The position numbers were made by a program, and so were the translations under genes. Shown here one piece after another: positions 1 to 5,588 of a DNA stretch of 8,540 nt. Below the pieces are notes generated by a model. That model made no database searches. It was not told where the DNA came from and saw nothing but the letters and a program-made list of their open reading frames with translations. Position 1 is the first letter of the stretch. Each line of letters begins with the position of its first letter. The stretch covers positions 1-8,540 of the forward strand of contig JACCSZ010000115.1 in the NCBI GenBank assembly GCA_013812695.1, in the 5' to 3' direction. The stretch comes from Gemmatimonadales bacterium. GTDB taxonomy: Bacteria > Gemmatimonadota > Gemmatimonadetes > Gemmatimonadales > GWC2-71-9.

Positions 1-1470
1 GCCGCGCAACAGCGCAAGTATCTGCTCGAGCTCGGTGCCGCCGGCGCCTACCAGTCGTTCGACGAGGCGACCGATCTCGGGAGCTCGGCGGGTGGCCTCG
101 CGCGGATCGGGCTCTGGCTGCCGCTCAACTTCTCCGCCGAGCTCGAGGGCGGGATCGCCTCCCCGAACACGGGAACCGGCAACACGGGCGTGAGCGTCAA
201 GACGTTCGGGGCATCCGCCCTGTACAACTTTCTGCTCGGAGCCCGGAATTCGGTCTACCTGAAGGCCGGGGCCGGCTCGACCAGATACGGCAGCAGTTGC
301 CCGAGCACCGCCAGCGCGGGTGACCCGATCTGCGGCAGCAGCAACGCGCTGCTGGCCGGCGCGGGCTTCCGGGTAGGCGTCGCGCCGACGGTGATGCTCC
401 GCGCCGAAGGGCTCTACAACCGCAACAAGAGCCAGCCTCGGGCGCCTGCGAGGTCCGTGTCCCTCTCGAACTTCGGCGTCAGCCTGGGAGTGAGCCTGAT
501 GCTCGGCAGCAAGCCGATTCTCGATGCCGATGGCGACGGCGTCCTGGACAACCGGGACCGCTGCGTAGACACGCCCTCGGGCGCGAGCGTCGACGGGCGG
601 GGCTGCCCCAGCGATGGCGACAGCGACGGGGTGCCCGACGGTGTCGATCGCTGCCCCACCACGGTGGCGGGCGCGGCCGTGGACTCGCGCGGCTGCTCGA
701 AGGATTCCGACGGCGACAACATCCCGGACGGCATCGACCGCTGCACGGATTCCCCCGCGGGCGTCCTGGTCGATCCGCGCGGCTGCCCGAAGGACTCGGA
801 CGGCGACCAGATTCCCGACGGGCTCGATCGGTGCTCCGAGACGGCGCGCGGCGCCACCGTGGACGCGCTCGGCTGCCCCGGAGACGAGGACGGCGACGGC
901 GTGCTCGACGGCCTCGACCGCTGTCCGCGGACGCCCACCGGCACCGCGGTGACCGCCAACGGGTGCGCCCGGGGACAGACACCGGGGCGCCCCGCTCCGG
1001 CCGCGGGCCAGCCGCCGGTCAGGGTGCAGCCGGACACCCTGGGCCGGCCACTCGAGCGCCCGAACGTGACGGTGCCGTCGCAGGCGCCGCCATCGCGGGC
1101 GCCCGCCGGGGGCCCGGCACCTTCGGCCGGTGTCATTCCTGGCGTGGCGTTCATCCCCGGCACGGCTCGACTGCAGGCGTCGTCGTACGTGGCGCTCGAC
1201 TCCGTGGCCGACCTGCTGCGCGCCCATCCGGATGCACGAATCGAGATCGGGGCGCACAGCGATAACAGCGGCGTCGCCGCGGACAATGCACGGATCACGT
1301 CGCTGCAGGCCGAGGCCGTGCGCGACTATCTGGTGGTGAAGGGGGTCAATTACCAGCAGTTGGTGGCGCGCGGGTACGGCTCCTCGGTGCCGCGCACGCC
1401 CGACACGACCCCGGCCGGCCGCGCGGCCAACCGGCGGGTGGAGATTCGACAGGTGCTGCCCGGCCCCTGA
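1..1470 (+). CDS. OmpA-family outer-membrane protein with TSP3 repeats (5' end cut by window)
   Basis: The reading frame is open from base 1, so the true start lies upstream; the GTG at 190 is internal. The visible 489 residues divide into four parts. Residues 1 to about 173 are alternating polar/aromatic strands typical of an outer-membrane beta-barrel (for example YLLELGAAGAYQSF, then ALYNFLLGARNSVYLKAGAG). Residues 175-324 are five calcium-binding thrombospondin type 3 repeats. Residues about 325-376 are a Pro/Ala-rich linker. Residues 377 to about 487 are an OmpA C-terminal domain with AHSDNSG and a terminal NRRVEI. In this family the barrel sits in the outer membrane and the C-domain binds peptidoglycan in the periplasm, tethering membrane to wall. 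The peptidoglycan-contacting Asp is present (residue 421), but the usual partner Arg 15 residues later is Gln (residue 436). A strong hairpin follows the stop. Family assignment is firm; the exact role (porin or purely structural) is not visible. Confidence 0.93.
   Translation, partial: AAQQRKYLLELGAAGAYQSFDEATDLGSSAGGLARIGLWLPLNFSAELEGGIASPNTGTGNTGVSVKTFGASALYNFLLGARNSVYLKAGAGSTRYGSSCPSTASAGDPICGSSNALLAGAGFRVGVAPTVMLRAEGLYNRNKSQPRAPARSVSLSNFGVSLGVSLMLGSKPILDADGDGVLDNRDRCVDTPSGASVDGRGCPSDGDSDGVPDGVDRCPTTVAGAAVDSRGCSKDSDGDNIPDGIDRCTDSPAGVLVDPRGCPKDSDGDQIPDGLDRCSETARGATVDALGCPGDEDGDGVLDGLDRCPRTPTGTAVTANGCARGQTPGRPAPAAGQPPVRVQPDTLGRPLERPNVTVPSQAPPSRAPAGGPAPSAGVIPGVAFIPGTARLQASSYVALDSVADLLRAHPDARIEIGAHSDNSGVAADNARITSLQAEAVRDYLVVKGVNYQQLVARGYGSSVPRTPDTTPAGRAANRRVEIRQVLPGP
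523..972 (+). repeat. Five in-frame TSP3 calcium-binding repeats, 90-bp period
   Basis: Five consecutive units of exactly 30 codons each. Every unit opens with a DxDxDG-like acidic loop (DADGDG, DGDSDG, DSDGDN, DSDGDQ, DEDGDG), continues with PDG/LDG and DRC, and ends with a GC pair, giving two cysteines 14 residues apart (unit positions 14 and 28). Spacing is invariant with no indels, but the DNA copies have diverged. The acidic loops are the calcium-binding element of thrombospondin type 3 repeats and would stiffen the linker between the barrel and the OmpA domain. Confidence 0.92.
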
Positions 1471-1482
1471 TTTGCTGGGGAG

Positions 1483-1513
1483 GATGGGAGCGCGCGTCGC
1501 GCGTGCTTCCATC
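1483..1513 (+). terminator. Terminator-like hairpin after the OmpA gene
   Basis: An uninterrupted 14-bp stem (1483-1496 with 1500-1513, including two G-U wobbles) closes a 3-nt loop and starts 13 nt after the OmpA stop codon. It is followed by gcctttcccccc rather than a U-run, so it is not a classical intrinsic terminator. It may terminate or attenuate transcription, or protect the 3' end of the OmpA mRNA. It also lies in the short leader of the next gene. Confidence 0.5.
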
Positions 1514-1539
1514 GCCTTTCCCCCCAATCGTCTGGGCCC

Positions 1540-2751
1540 ATGTACCGCGCACTTCTACTTGGCTCGCTCGCCGCCGTTCTGCAGTTCGCATCGCTTTCCG
1601 CCCAGCAGGTCCCGAGTTGGGGCGGCGAGCTCCCCCCGGCTCCCGCGCCCCCGGACTCGCTGCTCGCCATCCCCACGGTCGCGTTGCCCGCACAGTGGCC
1701 CGCGCCGCCGCTCACGCAACCACCGGCTCCCGTGCGCGCCATCTACGTCAACGCGTGGGCGTTCGGTGGTCGGCGGTTCGACGACCTGGTGAAGCTCGCC
1801 GGCCGGACCGAGATCAACGCATTCGTCGTCGACGTGAAGGACGACACCGGCTATCTCACCTACCGGTCGGCTGTTCCCACCGCGATCGCCATCGGGGCCA
1901 ACAGCCAGCTCCGGGCGCGCGACGTGCGCGAGCGCCTGCGCGTCCTGCGCGAGCACGGCATCCATCCGATCGCGCGGATCGTGGTGGCCAGGGATCCGCT
2001 GCTCGCCACGCGGAAGCCGGGGTGGTCGGTGCAGCACGTGGGCGGCGGCCCGTGGCGGGACCGGATGGAGGTCGCTTGGGTCGACGCGTTCAACGACTCG
2101 GTGTGGGTCTACGCCGCCGAGCTGGCGGCGGAGGCGGTCAGGATCGGCTTTGCCGAGGTGCAGTACGACTACGTCCGTTTCCCCGACGAGCCCGAGCGCC
2201 GCCTGGCGCTGGCCGTGTTCGGAGGCCGCCGGCCCGGCGAGACCAAGCGGCAGGGCGTCGCCCGCAATCTCAAGCTGCTCCGCGAGCGTACGCGGAAGCT
2301 GGGCGTCCCGTTCACGATCGACGTGTTCGGCCTGACGACGAGCGCGACCGGCGACATGGGCATCGGTCAGTTGTGGGAAGACCTTGTCACCACCGCCGAC
2401 GTGGTGCTCCCGATGGTATATCCGAGCCACTACTCGCGCGGGCACTACAACCTGGCGCACCCCAACAGCGAGCCGTACAAGGTCATCCGGCGGGCGATGC
2501 AGGATGCGCTCCGGCGCTCGGCGCGGCTCGGTGAAACCGCCGAGATCCGGCCGTACCTGCAGGCCTTTACGCTCGGCCGGCCGCGCTACACGCCGGCGCT
2601 CGTCCGCGAGCAGATCCGGGCCGCCGAGGAGCTGGGGATCGACTCGTGGGTGCTCTGGAATCCGCGCAGCGCATACGATCCGGCCATCTTCCGCCCGCGG
2701 CAGGCCGTGGTGAGCGCTGCGGCACAGGACGGCTCGCGCCCCCCGCAGTAG
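1540..2751 (+). CDS. Secreted PF13200/DUF4015-type putative glycoside hydrolase
   Basis: This 403-residue protein has a signal peptide (MYRALLLGSLAAVLQFASLSAQ, probable cleavage near residue 21), a Pro-rich spacer to about residue 65, and a TIM-barrel-like domain from about 68 to 385. Family hallmarks are VRAIYVNAWAFGG near its start, NAFVVDVKDDTGYLTYRS (Asp98, Asp101, Asp102), EVQYDYVRFPDE (Glu206, Asp210), VLPMVYPSHYSRGHYNL, and GIDSWVLWNPRSAY near the end. This pattern matches the PF13200 putative glycosyl hydrolase family, whose substrate is generally unknown; export suggests action on an envelope or extracellular polysaccharide. The ATG is the only ATG/GTG/TTG in frame after the OmpA stop and gives a proper signal peptide, but no Shine-Dalgarno is visible. 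Catalytic residues are not assigned; the acidic residues named are candidates only. Confidence 0.87.
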   Translation: MYRALLLGSLAAVLQFASLSAQQVPSWGGELPPAPAPPDSLLAIPTVALPAQWPAPPLTQPPAPVRAIYVNAWAFGGRRFDDLVKLAGRTEINAFVVDVKDDTGYLTYRSAVPTAIAIGANSQLRARDVRERLRVLREHGIHPIARIVVARDPLLATRKPGWSVQHVGGGPWRDRMEVAWVDAFNDSVWVYAAELAAEAVRIGFAEVQYDYVRFPDEPERRLALAVFGGRRPGETKRQGVARNLKLLRERTRKLGVPFTIDVFGLTTSATGDMGIGQLWEDLVTTADVVLPMVYPSHYSRGHYNLAHPNSEPYKVIRRAMQDALRRSARLGETAEIRPYLQAFTLGRPRYTPALVREQIRAAEELGIDSWVLWNPRSAYDPAIFRPRQAVVSAAAQDGSRPPQ

Positions 2752-2759
2752 ACTTGGAT

Positions 2760-2795
2760 CGGGGTCGCCCGCCGGACGACCGGAGGGCGGCTCCG
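2760..2795 (+). terminator. Terminator-like hairpin after the PF13200-type gene
   Basis: The arms 2760-2775 and 2780-2795 pair over 16 positions with one mismatch (G2771 against A2784) and two G-U wobbles, closing a 4-nt acga loop. The hairpin starts 9 nt after the stop codon. There is no U-tract after it (cggtcaatcg region), so its role as a terminator is inferred from position and stability only. Confidence 0.45.
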
Positions 2796-2879
2796 CGGTC
2801 AATCGAGGTATGGCCGCACGCTCCATGGGGCTGTATTCTCCATGGACACTGTCAGCTGGAGGGATTTCAGCCGAGGCGC

Positions 2880-2942
2880 TCATCCTGAGCGGACCGGCTG
2901 TCATCCTGAGCGGAGCGGCTGTCATCCTGAGCGGAGCGAAGG
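2880..2942. repeat. 21-bp tandem repeat, three copies
   Basis: Three adjacent 21-base units start at 2880, 2901 and 2922, each opening with tcatcctgagcgga. Units one and two differ at one base; unit three diverges at three bases in its last four (gaagg instead of ggctg). The third unit also forms most of the left arm of the inverted repeat at 2921-3018, so the first two look like extra copies of that arm. Confidence 0.85.
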
Positions 2943-3018
2943 ATCGAGCGGGTGGTGCGGGTGAGCGTCGTGCCTCACCCGCATGCGTCGGCCGATCCCT
3001 CGCTCCGCTCCGGATGAC
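2921..3018. repeat. Nested inverted repeat, REP/BIME-like palindromic element
   Basis: The outer arms 2921-2946 and 2993-3018 are reverse complements over 26 bases with two mismatches. Between them lies a perfect 10-bp inverted repeat (2956-2965, tgcgggtgag, with 2974-2983) closing an 8-base loop. The whole could fold as a long hairpin or cruciform. Short elements based on gtcatcctgagcg...cgaaggatc are dispersed in several high-GC environmental bacterial genomes, so this is probably one copy of an intergenic REP-like family. No transposase gene accompanies it here. Confidence 0.75.
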
Positions 3019-3077
3019 GCCCCTCTGACTGACCGTTCCTCCGGCTGCCAGCTCTCCAGAAACGACGCCACAACCCC

Positions 3078-3082
3078 AGGAG
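3078..3082 (+). promoter_or_regulatory. Ribosome binding site of the cytochrome c gene
   Basis: An aggag motif lies 5 nt before the ATG at 3088. It decides the start: the frame is open upstream to about 2983, but the extra residues do not fit a secreted cytochrome and come partly from the palindromic repeat. Confidence 0.75.
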
Positions 3083-3087
3083 CCACG

Positions 3088-3462
3088 ATGGACATCCGCA
3101 CTCGCTGCAGCCTGCTGCTCGCGTTCGCCGCCGTGCTGGGCAGCCGTCCCGCCGCGGCCCAGGCACCCGCCGCGGCGCCGCCGGCCCAGATCGCGCTGGG
3201 CGACAGCGTCTACCACAGCAAGGGCAACTGCTACGCCTGCCACGGCGCCACCGCGCAGGGCGCGGTCGGCCCGAACCTCACCGACGCCGAGTGGCTCCAC
3301 CATGACGGCTCGATGGACGCGCTGGTCAAGCAGATCTCCGTCGGCATCCCCAAGGAAGTGTCCAAGAGCGGGATCCCGATGCCCGCCAAGGGCGGCGCGT
3401 CGATCACCGACGCCGAGGTCAAGGCCGTGGCGGCCTACGTGTATTCGCTGAGTCACAAGTAG
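3088..3462 (+). CDS. Small secreted class I cytochrome c, mono-haem
   Basis: This 124-residue protein begins with a signal peptide (MDIRTRCSLLLAFAAVLG, cleavage probably after PAAAQ near residue 25) and a short Ala/Pro linker. The mature part has a single haem-binding CYACH motif, GAVGPNLTD just after it, and GIPMPAKGG supplying the distal methionine ligand, then a C-terminal helix (TDAEVKAVAAYVYSLSHK). This is the layout of a periplasmic c-type cytochrome that shuttles electrons. The haem is attached after export. No oxidase or dehydrogenase gene is adjacent, so its partner is unknown. It is preceded by a repeat-bearing gap and followed by a hairpin, so it is probably transcribed on its own. 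Confidence 0.92.
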   Translation: MDIRTRCSLLLAFAAVLGSRPAAAQAPAAAPPAQIALGDSVYHSKGNCYACHGATAQGAVGPNLTDAEWLHHDGSMDALVKQISVGIPKEVSKSGIPMPAKGGASITDAEVKAVAAYVYSLSHK

Positions 3463-3478
3463 TCCCGGGGTGACTTCC

Positions 3479-3500
3479 AGGGCGCACGAGTGTGCGCCCT
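3479..3500 (+). terminator. Terminator-like hairpin after the cytochrome c gene
   Basis: A perfect 9-bp stem (agggcgcac with gtgcgccct) closes a gagt tetraloop and starts 17 nt after the stop codon. Only two T residues follow directly, so it lacks a proper U-tract. It ends 18 nt before the next start, and the alternative GTG at 3492 for the next gene lies in its right arm. Confidence 0.5.
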
Positions 3501-3518
3501 TCGCGCTATGTTCCAGCG

Positions 3519-5588
3519 ATGACTACGAACCGCCTCGCTGCCTCCACCTCGGCCTACCTCCAGTCCGCCGCGCATCAGCCGATCCACTGGTACCCCTGGA
3601 GCGCCGACGCCTTCGAGGCGGCGCGCGTCGGGGACCGCCCCGTCCTGCTCGACATCGGCGCGGTATGGTGCCACTGGTGTCATGTGATGGATGGCGAGTC
3701 GTACGAGAATCCCGAGCTGGCCCGGTTTCTCAACGACAGTTTTATCTGCATCAAGGTGGACCGCGATGAACGACCCGACGTGGATGCCCGTTACCAGCGC
3801 GCGGTCCAGGCGCTGACGCGGCAGGGCGGCTGGCCGTTGACCGCGTTCCTGACGCCGGCGGGCGAGGTGTTCTACGGAGGCACCTACTTCCCGCCCGACG
3901 GTGCCCATGGGCGGCCGGGATTCCGCACCGTGCTCGAGAGCGTGCTCGACGCGTATCGCTCGCGGCGCGAGCAGGTGATGTCGCAGGCGGAAGCGGTGCG
4001 GCGGGTGGTGTCCGAGGATCTCGACGAGGCGGCGTCGGGCGAGCCCGCGCTTCAGATGCTCGAGGCCGCGGTCGCCCAGATGACGCGGGTGTTCGATCCG
4101 GTGCACGGCGGGTTCGGCCAGGCGCCCAAGTTCCCGCATCCGGGCGCCCTGACGCTCCTGCTCCACCGCTGGGCGGATCACCCGGGCGAGCCGGCACGCA
4201 CCATCCTCGATCGCACGCTGCACGGGATGGCGCGGGGCGGGGTGTTCGACCAGCTCGCCGGCGGCTTCCATCGGTACAGCGTGGACGCCGAGTGGATCGT
4301 GCCGCACTTCGAGAAGATGTCGTACGATAACTCCGAGCTGCTCAAAGCGTATGTCGACGCCTACGCGGTCTTCGGCACCGAGGCCTACGCCGCCGCGGCG
4401 CGGGGCATCGTCCGCTGGGTGCGCGAGGTGTGCGCCGATCCCGAGGGCGGCTACGCGGCGAGCCAGGACGCCGACGTCGGCCTCGACGACGACGGCGACT
4501 ACTTCACCTGGACGCGGGACGAGGCGGCGGCCGTGCTGGCGCCGGATGAGCTGGAGGTGGCCGCCGCCTACTACGACATCGGCACCGCGGGCGAGATGCA
4601 CCATGACCCCGCCAAGAACGTGCTGTTCGTGGCGGCGACCGTGCCCGCGCTGGCCACCCGACTGCGCCGGCCCGTCGACGAGATCCAGGCCACGCTCGAC
4701 CGCGGCCGGGCCAAGCTGCTCGCCGCGCGCGAGGCACGCACCGCCCCGTTCGTCGATCGCACCCGCTACGCCAACTGGAACGCCATGATGGCGTCGGCCA
4801 TGCTTCGCGCTGGGGCGGTGCTGGGCGACGGGGACGCCGCACGACATGCCCTGCTCACGATCGACAGGCTTCGACGCGAACGGGTGGCGGACGACGCCGT
4901 CGCCCACACGCCCGGCGGCGTGACCGGCCTGCTCGACGATCAGGTCCAGGTGGCCGCGGCCGCGCTCGACGCCCACGAGGCCACGGGCGGGCGTGAGTGG
5001 CTGGACTGGGCCGGGCGACTGATGGACCGGGTGTGGGCGGACTACTGGGACGAGGAGGGCGGCGGCCTGTTCGACACCGCGCGCGACCGTGGGGCCGAGC
5101 CGGGGTTGCTGCCGGCGCGGGCCAAGCCGGTGCAGGACACGCCGACCCCGTCGCCCAACGGCGTGGCGGGAATCGTCTGCGCGCGCCTGCACGAGCTTAC
5201 CGGGGACGCCCGCTGGCGGGAGCGTGGACTGGCGCTCGTACGCGCCTTCGCGGGACGGGCCGGCGAGCTCGGCCTCCACGCCGCGGCGTACCTGCTGGCC
5301 GTGGATTGGCTGCTCTCGCCCACGACGCATCTCGTGATCGTGGGCGACCCGGGCGACGCCGCGGCCGACGAGATGCACGCGGACGCACTGGCGACCTTCG
5401 TACCACGGCGCGTGCTGCGACGGCTCGCGCCGAACGATCCCGCGACACCGTCGCTCCCGCCCGCCATGGCCGGCATGGTGGCGGCGGGACGGGCGCCGCG
5501 GGGATATGCGTGCACGGGCACCAGCTGTCGGGCGCCGGCGGAGACGGTCGAGCGCTGGCGGGCGACGCTGGCGGAACTGCTCCCCTGA
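3519..5588 (+). CDS. YyaL/SPATA20-type thioredoxin-domain protein (DUF255)
   Basis: The 689-residue protein has the length and order of the YyaL/SPATA20 family. An N-terminal thioredoxin-like domain (about 1-170) opens with NRLAASTSAYLQSAAHQPIHWYPW-type sequence, carries the redox motif CHWC at 51-54, and continues with IKVDRDERPDVD, GGWPLTAFLTP and GGTYFPP. An (alpha/alpha)6-barrel-like part follows, with FGQAPKFPHP, GGFHRYSVDAEWIVPHFEKM, AASQDADVG, NWNAMMASAML and a terminal CTGTSC. There is no signal peptide, so it is cytoplasmic. The biochemical function of the family is not established; a thiol-redox role is inferred from CxxC. ATG 3519 is preferred over GTG 3492 because the conserved N-terminus begins there and the GTG lies in a hairpin; no strong Shine-Dalgarno is visible. 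Its stop overlaps the probable start of the helicase gene. Confidence 0.92.
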   Translation: MTTNRLAASTSAYLQSAAHQPIHWYPWSADAFEAARVGDRPVLLDIGAVWCHWCHVMDGESYENPELARFLNDSFICIKVDRDERPDVDARYQRAVQALTRQGGWPLTAFLTPAGEVFYGGTYFPPDGAHGRPGFRTVLESVLDAYRSRREQVMSQAEAVRRVVSEDLDEAASGEPALQMLEAAVAQMTRVFDPVHGGFGQAPKFPHPGALTLLLHRWADHPGEPARTILDRTLHGMARGGVFDQLAGGFHRYSVDAEWIVPHFEKMSYDNSELLKAYVDAYAVFGTEAYAAAARGIVRWVREVCADPEGGYAASQDADVGLDDDGDYFTWTRDEAAAVLAPDELEVAAAYYDIGTAGEMHHDPAKNVLFVAATVPALATRLRRPVDEIQATLDRGRAKLLAAREARTAPFVDRTRYANWNAMMASAMLRAGAVLGDGDAARHALLTIDRLRRERVADDAVAHTPGGVTGLLDDQVQVAAAALDAHEATGGREWLDWAGRLMDRVWADYWDEEGGGLFDTARDRGAEPGLLPARAKPVQDTPTPSPNGVAGIVCARLHELTGDARWRERGLALVRAFAGRAGELGLHAAAYLLAVDWLLSPTTHLVIVGDPGDAAADEMHADALATFVPRRVLRRLAPNDPATPSLPPAMAGMVAAGRAPRGYACTGTSCRAPAETVERWRATLAELLP
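5585..5588 (+). promoter_or_regulatory. CTGA stop/start overlap between the YyaL-like and helicase genes
   Basis: The TGA of the YyaL-like gene (5586-5588) overlaps a CTG in the helicase frame (5585-5587), in the arrangement of the common ATGA coupling junction. A weak ggcgga lies 9 nt upstream. Starting here gives (M)TFTPSPAQRQAIEAS, an N-terminus of normal length and type for a UvrD-like helicase. Coupled reinitiation is inferred. Confidence 0.5.

Larger units (their letters stand above)
2752..3087. other. 336-base gap without a gene
   Basis: This stretch holds the hairpin at 2760-2795, a 21-bp tandem repeat at 2880-2942, a nested inverted repeat at 2921-3018 and the ribosome binding site of the cytochrome gene. 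Short open frames here have no recognisable product and run through the repeats. No convincing sigma-70 promoter boxes were found, although the promoter of the cytochrome gene must lie here if that gene is transcribed alone. Confidence 0.7.

Noticed and set aside
1503..2534. Plus-strand frame of 343 codons overlapping the PF13200-type gene
   Set aside because: Its product is Arg/Ala/Pro-rich without motifs, while the other frame encodes a signal peptide and conserved domain.
2821..2845. Two direct copies of ctccatgg, 17 bp apart, as a possible operator
   Set aside because: Only 8 bp, built around the palindrome ccatgg, far from the next gene start and without nearby promoter boxes.
2810..3028. 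72-codon open frame in the gap
   Set aside because: Its apparent internal repetition (LSG units) is just the translated 21-bp DNA repeat; no ribosome binding site or conserved motif.
2983..3087. Upstream extension of the cytochrome frame
   Set aside because: It begins within the palindromic repeat and would place 35 residues before a clear signal peptide; the ATG at 3088 has an aggag at proper spacing.
1555..3456. Long open frame on the minus strand (633 codons)
   Set aside because: It runs antisense through the PF13200 gene, the repeats and the cytochrome gene, has Arg/His-rich low-information sequence and no family motifs; it is an artefact of high GC codon bias.
3453..5378. Long open frame on the minus strand (641 codons)
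   Set aside because: It is fully antisense to the well-recognised YyaL-like gene and shows no domain; GC-bias shadow.
4997..5584. Upstream extension of the helicase frame to an ATG at 4997
   Set aside because: It would overlap the YyaL-like gene by almost 600 nt and adds Gly/Arg-rich shadow sequence; the helicase proper begins just before AQRQAIEA.
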